Under the pieces are notes generated by a model. The model had not been told where the DNA came from. It ran no database searches and saw only the letters and a program-made list of their open reading frames with translations. A program made the position numbers and the translations under genes. DNA of 27,118 bases from a virus, in IMG/VR virus record IMGVR_UViG_3300032296_004527, positions 1-27,118 of that record; one strand, 5' to 3'. This document shows, one piece after another, positions 21,531-27,118 of this stretch; positions within the stretch are counted from its first letter, which is position 1; each line of letters starts with the position of its first letter.

Positions 21531-21540
21531 GATATATTAG
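21531..21540 (-). promoter_or_regulatory. Late-type promoter box
   Basis: Minus-strand CTAATATATC between the GT9-like gene (ending 21570) and the small gene starting at 21475. It is a weaker match to TATAAATA than the others but sits in the only A/T-rich spot of the gap. Confidence 0.45.
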
Positions 21541-21569
21541 TTAGTGCCAAGACATAAATTTCGATAGTT

Positions 21570-22514
21570 TTACAGCGTTTTCAAGGCAAACTTGGCCGGA
21601 GTCGGCCACCTCTCGAACATCTGGCGGACAACTTGGCTTATGCGTCCGTCCGTGAGCGTCGTCAGGCAAGGCTTAAGGTCGTCTCTAGTCCTGCTGCAGG
21701 ACTTGTAGTCGTAGCATGGGCCGCACTCCCAGTCGCCGTCGTCGAAGTGTCTCTGGACGAGCAAGAAGTCATAGTGCTTGCCGTAAGTCTTGCCGTTGGC
21801 GAAGGTGAATATGCCGACCAAGGGCTTGCGGAGACCGCCAGCGACATGGAAGGCAGCGGAGTCAACGCTGATCACATAGTCTGCGGCGGCTATGAAGTGC
21901 ATCCACTTGCGAAGATTGCAGCCGTACACGCCCGGAACTCCTGCGGAGTCCAGCTCCTTTATGGGCCTGCTGTGGCTGCCGACAAGGTTTGCGGACCGTG
22001 TGGCCTCCACGACCTCCGAAATCTGGCTGGGCATGAGTGTCTTGGTTCTCACCGCCGAGACGGGTGCGAAGAGCACGGTCGGAGAGCCCGTATATCTCTT
22101 CAAGTCGTCAAGCTCCCGCCTGCACTCGCTGAGCAGCGCCTCATCCAAATTGAACTGCATGTCGTGCCTTTGGAGCTCGATACCGCAGTACAGGCCCCAT
22201 ATGTCCGACCTGTTGAGGGCGCACGACAGTCCATGTGCGTTCTCGTACTTGTTGGCTACGTAGATACATGTTTTGTAGTGCATCATGAAGTCAGAAAGCT
22301 CGACAGTCCTTGCGCAGTGGACGCCTGACAGCATGGGGTGGTCTGACACGACATCCCTGTAGTTGTCGAGGACTGCAAAGTGTATCTCCGCCTCAGGGTA
22401 GACACGCTTCACGTCCCAGAAGAGCATCCTCTGGATGAAAACGTCGCCGAGACCCCCAAGAGGCATCCAGAAAAGTATCCTGTTCCTTCTCTCGCTGAAA
22501 TCACGCAGAGACAT
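21570..22514 (-). CDS. Heptosyltransferase-like glycosyltransferase (GT9)
   Basis: A 314-residue protein of GT-B type. GGLGDVFIQRMLFW (residues 20-33) is the N-terminal Gly-rich loop of the ADP-heptose:LPS heptosyltransferase family. FAPVSAV and YVISVDSAAFHVAGGL followed by KPLVGIF (213-235; D218, S219, H223) are the family's C-terminal nucleotide-sugar site. Family members add heptose to lipopolysaccharide core; a phage copy may modify surface sugar or virion glycans. Cys-rich residues near 270-285 (CGPCYDYKSC) are unusual for the family. I prefer ATG 22514 to the one at 22535, which sits against the terminator T-run. No good ribosome site is seen for either. It is located behind a strong terminator and has no obvious box of its own. 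Confidence 0.8.
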   Translation of the reverse strand: MSLRDFSERRNRILFWMPLGGLGDVFIQRMLFWDVKRVYPEAEIHFAVLDNYRDVVSDHPMLSGVHCARTVELSDFMMHYKTCIYVANKYENAHGLSCALNRSDIWGLYCGIELQRHDMQFNLDEALLSECRRELDDLKRYTGSPTVLFAPVSAVRTKTLMPSQISEVVEATRSANLVGSHSRPIKELDSAGVPGVYGCNLRKWMHFIAAADYVISVDSAAFHVAGGLRKPLVGIFTFANGKTYGKHYDFLLVQRHFDDGDWECGPCYDYKSCSRTRDDLKPCLTTLTDGRISQVVRQMFERWPTPAKFALKTL

Positions 22515-22533
22515 TTGGCCCGATCTGGTCATC

Positions 22534-22577
22534 AAATAAAAGAGTCGGGCCCGACCGATAGAGGCCGGGCCCGACTC
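22534..22577 (-). terminator. Rho-independent terminator of the structural gene at 22593-23171
   Basis: A 12-bp perfect stem (GAGTCGGGCCCG at 22542-22553 with CGGGCCCGACTC at 22566-22577, 12-base loop) is followed on the minus strand by TTTTATTT. It lies 15 bases after the stop of the gene ending at 22593. Confidence 0.85.
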
Positions 22578-22592
22578 GAAATAGTTGATGGT

Positions 22593-23171
22593 TCAGCTCA
22601 GGCAGGCGCTCTTGACGCTTGCGATGATCTGGATGGAGGCCGCCGACCCGCTGGAGTTTGCGAAGTCGAGGCTGGTGACGGCCAAGTCGCCGTAGTTGAA
22701 GACTTGGGTGTCGCCGGCCATCAGGGTGAAGATCGCCCCCGCCAAGCCGTTCAGCTTGACGGAAACGTCTCCGCCGCCGGTAGCGTTGGAGATTTGGACG
22801 AAGTTGGCTGCTGCGCCGTAGTCGCCCACGATGTCGACGAGGTTGGCGCCGGCGTAGGTGCTGCCGTCGGCCACAGTGAGGGTGTAGACGGTGGGGAAGT
22901 TGTTTTCCTCGGGAATCGGGCTCCACACGCTGCCGTCGTCGGTGACGACCTCGATGAAGGCCTGGTCGAGACCAACCTGCGGGTAGGCGAACTTCTTCCA
23001 GTAGTTGCAGTCGGTGAAGGTGTCGCCGTCGTTAAGCTTGCGGTAAATCTTGTTCGGGCCGGTCACGAAGATCGTACGCTGGATCGAGGGGTCAAATTCC
23101 GCCCCGGTCGCCGGGTCAATGTCCAAAGTTCCTTGGACGGTGTTCTGAAGATTAACTCTGAATACGCTCAT
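22593..23171 (-). CDS. Probable virion structural protein
   Basis: A 192-residue protein starting MSVFRVNLQNTVQGTLDID at ATG 23171, with AGGAG upstream; the longer frame start at 23210 lies inside the promoter. It is Ala/Gly/Asn/Ser/Thr-rich, beta-structured and low in Lys, for example GSTYAGANLVDIVGDYGAA and QISNATGGGDVSVKLNGL, which suits a head-decoration, tail or fibre subunit. Single-gene unit with a T4-like box (CATAAATA, minus, 23214-23221) and a strong terminator, meaning high and isolated expression, as for an abundant virion protein. No family is named. The two Cys (C49 and C190) are at odd places but otherwise unremarkable. Confidence 0.6.
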   Translation of the reverse strand: MSVFRVNLQNTVQGTLDIDPATGAEFDPSIQRTIFVTGPNKIYRKLNDGDTFTDCNYWKKFAYPQVGLDQAFIEVVTDDGSVWSPIPEENNFPTVYTLTVADGSTYAGANLVDIVGDYGAAANFVQISNATGGGDVSVKLNGLAGAIFTLMAGDTQVFNYGDLAVTSLDFANSSGSAASIQIIASVKSACLS

Positions 23172-23213
23172 TTGTCTCCTTGGATGTAAAGGAAAGAATC
23201 CCCATCTCAAGGG

Positions 23214-23221
23214 TATTTATG
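23214..23221 (-). promoter_or_regulatory. T4-late-type promoter, CATAAATA
   Basis: On the minus strand CATAAATACCCTT matches the T4 late consensus in seven of eight positions and shares TAxATACCCT with the box at 19705-19710. It drives the structural gene starting at 23171 with a leader of about 40 bases. Confidence 0.65.
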
Positions 23222-23235
23222 CAGGACGGCGGCAA

Positions 23236-23859
23236 TCATGCCGGCAAGGATATGATTTCGCCATCCGGAAACATTCGCAGGAACAGATTTTCACCAAAAC
23301 CTGACCTGATGAGGGTCACGCACTTGCCTTCGGCAGCGGCCTCCCACAACTGGTCGCACTCCACACCGACCACCCAGTCGAATTCGCCGACAGGCTTGTT
23401 GATCTGCGCATCCGACCCACGGGCCCTGATGAAATCTAGGGCCAGCCTGATCTGGTCGCCTGACAGGCTCCGGTTGGGCTGAGAGCCGTTCGGCAGGAGC
23501 ACGCATGAGCCGTTCAGCTCGTGGAGAGGCCTCTTAGGCCGTGCGACAGGGCCAAACGGTATTGATGACTCGTCCATAAATGACTCGACCGGATGCCTCT
23601 CTCCATCGGAGACAAGCTCTCTGATGTAGGCGAAGCGACCACTAGACTCCTTCAGCTCAGTCCGGCTTAGCGTCCTTTCTTCACCCCTGAGTAGATACAT
23701 ATACTCATCACGACAGCAGATGAACACTTTGATGCCTGGAAACTCTGATTCCATGTAAGGCCTGAGCATTCTGAGCTGCACGACATAGTCCCTACAGTGG
23801 CCCATGTAGGCCACGCAGTAGTTGTCCTTGATCTTGGCGTATTCCGGGAGTGGTATCAT
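23236..23859 (-). CDS. Unknown, glycosyltransferase-like protein of phage sugar clusters
   Basis: A 207-residue protein. It starts with MIPLPEYAKIKDNYCVAYMG, then HCRDYVVQLRMLRPYMESEF; the strand-Gly-His-x-x-x-Tyr-helix pattern and the next strand IKVFICCRDEYMYLL recall a Rossmann-like N-terminal half of GT-B enzymes. Later segments VGEFDWVVGVECDQLWEAAA and KCVTLIRSGFG repeat the strand-loop-helix pattern. I cannot name the family and see no firm catalytic residues. The start at ATG 23859 lies directly against the ATG of the divergent gene (CATATG), and no Shine-Dalgarno site precedes it. The longer TTG start at 23898 is not supported. Other sugar-type genes lie nearby (21570, 24686). Confidence 0.55.
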   Translation of the reverse strand: MIPLPEYAKIKDNYCVAYMGHCRDYVVQLRMLRPYMESEFPGIKVFICCRDEYMYLLRGEERTLSRTELKESSGRFAYIRELVSDGERHPVESFMDESSIPFGPVARPKRPLHELNGSCVLLPNGSQPNRSLSGDQIRLALDFIRARGSDAQINKPVGEFDWVVGVECDQLWEAAAEGKCVTLIRSGFGENLFLRMFPDGEIISLPA

Positions 23860-24036
23860 ATGGGCGACCAGGAGAAAAACTTGATAGAGGCAGCTCAACT
23901 GTTCGCCAACCAGTTCGGGGACGACAGCGAGTACAGCCGCATGCTCATGGAGATAGTGCTCGAGGAGCTCATGCAGGCCAGCACGAAAAATTATAAAGCA
24001 GACGTGGAGGGGCAGAGTGGCAAGGATTTACAGTGA
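23860..24036 (+). CDS. Small acidic helical protein
   Basis: A 58-residue protein (MGDQEKNLIEAAQLFANQFG then DDSEYSRMLMEIVLEELMQA) starting directly after the minus-strand start codon of the divergent gene. GGGAG lies nine bases upstream, inside that neighbour's coding sequence. The middle is a Leu/Ile/Met-rich amphipathic helix (residues 24-42). It overlaps the following gene by 20 bases, so the two are coupled. No family is recognised. Confidence 0.55.
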   Translation: MGDQEKNLIEAAQLFANQFGDDSEYSRMLMEIVLEELMQASTKNYKADVEGQSGKDLQ

Positions 24037-24388
24037 CATATATCTATACCTAGCAAGGCGTGACAGGTCATCGGTCAGGATACTCTGCAAGCTAAGGGGC
24101 TACGAGATCAACGCCTCAAGGATACAGAACGTCGACACGCTGGGGCTGCCGCCCGACTGGACGACAGCCCTGAATCAGATAATCTACGACAACAGGATGC
24201 TTTGGGAGCCCTGGGTAGAGTCAGCCGACACATACGAAGATCTTAAGGACTCGCTGAGGCTGCGTGGTTACAAGAATCTGCCTATGAGCGGTCAGCCGGA
24301 ATTTACTGCGGCCAACACGGCGTCTCCGGTTGTGAACCCGAATGCTCTGCCGAGAAGGACCGTCATGGTGCAGAAGAGGAAGGACTAG
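24017..24388 (+). CDS. Unknown protein with GTG start
   Basis: A 123-residue protein starting at GTG 24017, with GGAGGGG just upstream inside the previous gene. The N-terminal 70 residues are helical and mixed (MARIYSDIYLYLARRD, SVRILCKLRGYEINASRI). A Trp-rich segment (DWTTALNQIIYDNRMLWEPW) comes in the middle, and the C-terminal 35 residues are disordered, Pro/Asn/Thr-rich and end in basic KRKD. The R-x-x-S-x-R-I-L-C-K-L-R-G-Y part may bind nucleic acid, but no motif is diagnostic. Its stop is shared with the convergent gene in CTAG. Confidence 0.6.
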   Translation: MARIYSDIYLYLARRDRSSVRILCKLRGYEINASRIQNVDTLGLPPDWTTALNQIIYDNRMLWEPWVESADTYEDLKDSLRLRGYKNLPMSGQPEFTAANTASPVVNPNALPRRTVMVQKRKD

Positions 24389-24693
24389 CCGTCCATTCTC
24401 CTCAGGTACATCCGGTGGATGAGGAATGAACCCTCGCTCACCGACACGTACATGTAGTGCCCGTTCTCCTCAGTGATCGAACCGCCGTTCTTCTTGAATT
24501 CCTTGGCGACCTCGTAGGTGTCGCCATCCTGCGTCTCCATGCGGGAGAGCAGCTTCTTGAAGGGAATCTTGGATTCGACTTTGACGCCGACGAGACGACT
24601 CTTGTCGTGGTCTGACTGATGGTTCATCCACTTCTTGAAGTCGCTGAAATTGAATGGACCGAATGGGTCCTTGTTGTCACTCCATTTACTCAT
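24385..24693 (-). CDS. Unknown small protein
   Basis: A 102-residue protein starting at ATG 24693, which overlaps the stop of the preceding gene by eight bases (ATGAGTAA), the same overlap as at 8237-8244. The N-terminus MSKWSDNKDPFGPFNFSDFK includes an F-x-D-F-x-x-W theme. Then a strand-rich middle (RLVGVKVESKIPFKKLLSRM, then DTYEVAKEFKKNGGSI) and HYMYVSVSEGSFLIHRMYL at the end look like a small alpha/beta domain. Its stop is shared with the convergent gene in CTAG. No function is assigned. Confidence 0.55.
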   Translation of the reverse strand: MSKWSDNKDPFGPFNFSDFKKWMNHQSDHDKSRLVGVKVESKIPFKKLLSRMETQDGDTYEVAKEFKKNGGSITEENGHYMYVSVSEGSFLIHRMYLRRMDG

Positions 24694-25555
24694 TTTTTTC
24701 ACCAACCTTGTTGAAAAAAGAAGGGAAGTCCTTCCCCTCTATGTATTCCGCATTCGAGTACTTTTTCGAGCTCGAGAAGTCATAAAGGTGAAAATCGTAG
24801 TGAGGGTGGTTCTTCAGCCAGTAAAACATCCCGTCCACGATGCCGCTGAGCTTGATGTGCTGTGGGTATGTGTGGAGGCCGTTCTCCAAGGAAACGGAAC
24901 CAGGCCGTCCGGCGTCAAAGCTATCGTCGCAGCAGAATAAGAATATGGATTCGGCGCCAAACCTGTAAGCCAAGCTTATGGATGCGCAGATCGGGTTCCT
25001 ATAGTCATCAACCTGCCATGACACCTCCTTTACGCCAAGCGATGCGTAAGAATTCTCGTTGACTGGGTAGTACCTGTACTTGTTTGTCTCGTACGCAGCA
25101 AGGAACTTGTGGTTCGTTCTCGACGAGGCGATACACTTTGGTAGGTTCATCCTGCGCCGTGGGAGGAACTTTAGGCAGTCTGCGTAAGGGTTGTTCACGA
25201 CATACCAGTTGATCGACCGGCTCTTAACATTCCACTTCTGAAGCGCACCGTTCACTGCGAATATAGTCCAATCCTTGGGCAGGTTTTCGAGAAGTGACTG
25301 CCTGCGCTCGAAGTCGTAGCCGTCGTTGACTATGACCACCTTTGGGAAGAAGAACTTCTCCGAGTCCACCCAAGGCATTCTGAGCATCTTGTTCTTAGTC
25401 TCGTTCTCGAGAAAAAGGAAGTGATCGGATCTCTGGATGGTTTCGTTGAGGTCGATTGACACGACGTTGGTCTTCGTGAAGTCACGCACCCACACGCCCT
25501 CCGGCGTCAGGAGGTAGTGATTGCCGTCTCTGCTTTTCTTGATTCTGGGGTTCAT
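24686..25555 (-). CDS. DUF115/MAF-like protein, probable sugar-cluster enzyme
   Basis: A 289-residue protein. PKVVIVNDGYDFERRQSLLE (about 71-90), WTIFAVNGALQKW and INWYVVNNPYADC show the Rossmann-like strand-loop-helix order of DUF115/motility-accessory-factor-type proteins. NPICASISLAYRFGAESIFL ending in FCCDDSFD fits their later nucleotide-sugar-handling region. This group includes enzymes that glycosylate flagellin or work near sialic/pseudaminic acid pathways; the exact reaction is uncertain. It is separated by one base from the repeat-protein gene (TGACATG) and has no ribosome site of its own, so translation is coupled to that gene. It may glycosylate the neighbouring repeat protein, but that is speculation from adjacency. 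Confidence 0.6.
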   Translation of the reverse strand: MNPRIKKSRDGNHYLLTPEGVWVRDFTKTNVVSIDLNETIQRSDHFLFLENETKNKMLRMPWVDSEKFFFPKVVIVNDGYDFERRQSLLENLPKDWTIFAVNGALQKWNVKSRSINWYVVNNPYADCLKFLPRRRMNLPKCIASSRTNHKFLAAYETNKYRYYPVNENSYASLGVKEVSWQVDDYRNPICASISLAYRFGAESIFLFCCDDSFDAGRPGSVSLENGLHTYPQHIKLSGIVDGMFYWLKNHPHYDFHLYDFSSSKKYSNAEYIEGKDFPSFFNKVGEKNE

Positions 25556-25556
25556 G

Positions 25557-27118
25557 TCAGGATGGGTTGCAAGGCACTATCGCCACGCACTGGGCCTTTC
25601 CGTCTTCGCCGGTGATCTTGGTCATATCGAGGTTGATTTTGACGTCGATCGGCGCACCTCTGTAAACGAGTTCGATCTCTGGCTTATCTGGCAGAACCAA
25701 CTGGATTGCCGACGGAGCGCCTATAAGCTCGATGGCGCTTGGTATACCGACCACTTGGATCTTCTCGGGTATGCCTGTGGTGTCCAGCTTGATGGTTGGC
25801 ATTTCATCAGGCATCTCGAGCTTGATCGTGCTCGGAAGCGACGAGGCGTCGATGCTAATGACCGAGGGAAGATCCGTCGCCTTAAGCTCGATGACTGAGG
25901 GGATGTCAGCGCCCACAATCTTGATCTCGCTTGGGATCGGCGTGGCAGGCCCGATGATCTTGATGTCCGGTATGTTGAAGCTCTCGACCCGAATCACGTT
26001 CGGGATGTCATGAAGAACCTTGATGTCCTGTATCTCAGGGACTTTGACGATGATCTCGCTAGGTATGCCGATCATGTTGCCGTCGATACTCAGCGATTCC
26101 ATAGGCTGATACACACCATCGCTGAACAAGTCTGGAGTCCTGAACGCCGGCGTTGCGGATGGGCACAGCACAGTAACGACGCAGCTAAGTGTCGGCGGCG
26201 ATCCCCAGTTGACGCTTAGCGTCGGGGCTGGTCCGAAGTCAATCGTCGATGGGATGGACGGACCGGGCCCGAAGTTAATCTGGCTTGGAATCTGGGGACC
26301 AGGCCCGAAGTTGATCAGGCTAGGTATCTGCGGCCCAGGGCCAAAGTTGATCAGGCTAGGTATCAGGGGGCCAGGCCCGAAGTTGATCAGGCTGGGTATC
26401 TGCGGTCCGGGGCCGAAGTTGATCAGGCTCGGTATCTGCGGCCCGGGGCCGAAGTTGATCAGGCTCGGTATCTGCGGCCCGGGGCCGAAGTTGATTTGTG
26501 ATGGAATTGTCGGCCCTGGACCGAAATTGATTAGGCTTGGTATCTGCGGCCCCGGACCGAAGTTGATCAGGCTCGGTATCTGCGGCCCCGGACCGAAGTT
26601 GATCTGTGATGGTATTGTCGGCGCCGGCCCGAACGGGATGTTGCTCGGGATGTTGGGCGCCGGCCCGAACGGGATGTTGCTCGGGATGTTGGGCGCCGGT
26701 CCGAACGGGATGTTGCTCGGTATGTTGGGCGCCGGCCCGAACGGGATGTTGCTTGGTATGTTGGGTGCAGGCCCGAACGGGATGTTGCTTGGTATGTTGG
26801 GTGCAGGCCCGAACGGGATGTTGCTCGGGATGTTCGGGGCAGGCCCGAACGGTATGTTCGTCGGGATGAACGGCGCAGGGCCGAAGGGTATGTTCGTCGG
26901 GATGAACGGAGCAGGCCCAAAGGGTATGTTCGTCGGGATGAACGGCACGGGACCGAACGGGATTCCTGGGATGTTCGGGAAAGGCCCGAACGGGATTCCA
27001 GGGACGTTCGGGAATGGCCCGAACGGGATGCCAGGGACGTTCGGGAATGGCCCAAACGGGATTCCAGGGACGTTCGGGAATGGCCCGAACGGGATGCCAG
27101 GAACGTTCGGGAACGGCC
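25557..27118 (-). CDS. Giant proline-rich repeat protein, N-terminus outside the window
   Basis: The gene runs off the right edge; 520 codons are visible and no start is present, since in-frame repeats continue to the last base. N-terminal part: at least four to five 11-residue units of type NVPGIPFGPFP (26949-27118). Then about 20 units of 12 residues, first PFIPTNIPFGPA (three), PNIPSNIPFGPA (six), then QIPSLINFGPGP-type (eleven). The repeats give way near 26220 to a short Cys-bearing bridge (LSCVVTVLCPS) and a C-terminal region (25557-26100) with degenerate IPS-x-I-x-[IL] units every 11-13 residues. The last residues are TGEDGKAQCVAIVPCNPS. The regularity suggests one extended fibre or solenoid, for example a tail or head fibre; this fold and role are inference. 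No known family is recognised. Confidence 0.75.
   Translation of the reverse strand, partial: PFPNVPGIPFGPFPNVPGIPFGPFPNVPGIPFGPFPNVPGIPFGPFPNIPGIPFGPVPFIPTNIPFGPAPFIPTNIPFGPAPFIPTNIPFGPAPNIPSNIPFGPAPNIPSNIPFGPAPNIPSNIPFGPAPNIPSNIPFGPAPNIPSNIPFGPAPNIPSNIPFGPAPTIPSQINFGPGPQIPSLINFGPGPQIPSLINFGPGPTIPSQINFGPGPQIPSLINFGPGPQIPSLINFGPGPQIPSLINFGPGPLIPSLINFGPGPQIPSLINFGPGPQIPSQINFGPGPSIPSTIDFGPAPTLSVNWGSPPTLSCVVTVLCPSATPAFRTPDLFSDGVYQPMESLSIDGNMIGIPSEIIVKVPEIQDIKVLHDIPNVIRVESFNIPDIKIIGPATPIPSEIKIVGADIPSVIELKATDLPSVISIDASSLPSTIKLEMPDEMPTIKLDTTGIPEKIQVVGIPSAIELIGAPSAIQLVLPDKPEIELVYRGAPIDVKINLDMTKITGEDGKAQCVAIVPCNPS
26229..26948 (-). repeat. Tandem 36-bp repeats (12-residue units)
   Basis: About 20 direct tandem units of 36 bp, in three sequence classes (PFIPTNIPFGPA, PNIPSNIPFGPA and IPSLINFGPG-type), all in frame. 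Neighbouring units differ mostly at third codon positions. Confidence 0.85.
26949..27118 (-). repeat. Tandem 33-bp repeats (11-residue units)
   Basis: At least four complete units of 33 bp encode NVPGIPFGPFP-type repeats and run to the window edge. Glycine codons in the GIP part alternate GGC and GGA between units, giving a 66-bp higher-order period. Confidence 0.8.

Noticed and set aside
22380-23189. 269-codon plus-strand frame across the terminator and the structural gene
   Set aside because: It runs through a strong terminator hairpin and antisense to a gene with promoter, ribosome site and terminator.
24034-24050. CATATATCTATACC, a promoter-like word
   Set aside because: Lies within coding sequence with no gene start suitably downstream.
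25557-27118. Tandem repeats as a CRISPR array or diversity-generating element
   Set aside because: Units are contiguous, in frame and protein-coding, without spacers; no reverse transcriptase is present.
1-27118. tRNA, rRNA or insertion sequences
   Set aside because: None recognised: no transposase, no terminal inverted repeats around a gene, no cloverleaf found by eye.

Overview
The window is best read as a piece of a large tailed-phage genome of T4-like (myovirus-type) lineage, probably metagenomic, infecting a Gram-negative bacterium. The evidence is a complete T4 gp17-type terminase large subunit (9469-11325), a DnaG-type primase, a Cas4/RecB-like nuclease, candidate virion proteins and very tight packing. 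Many genes overlap, no gap exceeds about 170 bp, and the strand switches often. A lipoprotein signal and several exported proteins suggest a diderm host; the host genus cannot be named. Nearly every non-replication transcription unit is preceded by an A/T-only box (TATAAATA, TATATA, CATAAATA) that stands out in GC-rich DNA and resembles the T4 late promoter. Several boxes sit between divergent genes and are near-palindromic. The divergent primase/nuclease pair lacks one.

Layout. 1-5250: a truncated M14 carboxypeptidase, two small genes with T4-like head-targeting N-termini (one a probable ADP-ribosyltransferase), an exported papain/C39-like peptidase, a poly-acidic protein with its own terminator, a lipoprotein and a thermolysin-like metalloprotease. 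5286-9385: three unknown genes, a virion-like protein, a bacterioferritin-like protein translationally coupled to a membrane-anchored M28 aminopeptidase. 9469-13622: terminase, followed by a packed run of overlapping genes that includes a 2H phosphoesterase. 13619-16927: an unknown protein, an exported trypsin-like protease, the Cas4-like nuclease and the primase. 16908-20172: a small basic protein, a GT34-like glycosyltransferase and its partner, a long charged proline-rich protein and a tandem-duplicated DUF5659-like protein. 20225-23171: an actin-like ATPase operon, a heptosyltransferase-like GT9 protein and a virion-like protein with a strong terminator. 23236-27118: a second surface-sugar-type cluster and the end of a giant proline-rich repeat protein that runs out of the window.

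Three themes emerge. First, five peptidases of four catalytic designs (M14, C39-like, thermolysin-like, M28, trypsin-like) lie within 15 kb, four of them with signal peptides or membrane anchors, suggesting a secreted or envelope-facing proteolytic set. Second, a putative ADP-ribosyltransferase starts with an 11-residue sequence closely resembling the T4 capsid targeting sequence, which would make it an injected effector like T4 Alt. Third, the repeat protein at the right end is built almost entirely from 11-12 residue IPS/FGP units and looks like an unusual fibre. Convergent genes repeatedly share their stop codons inside the palindrome CTAG.
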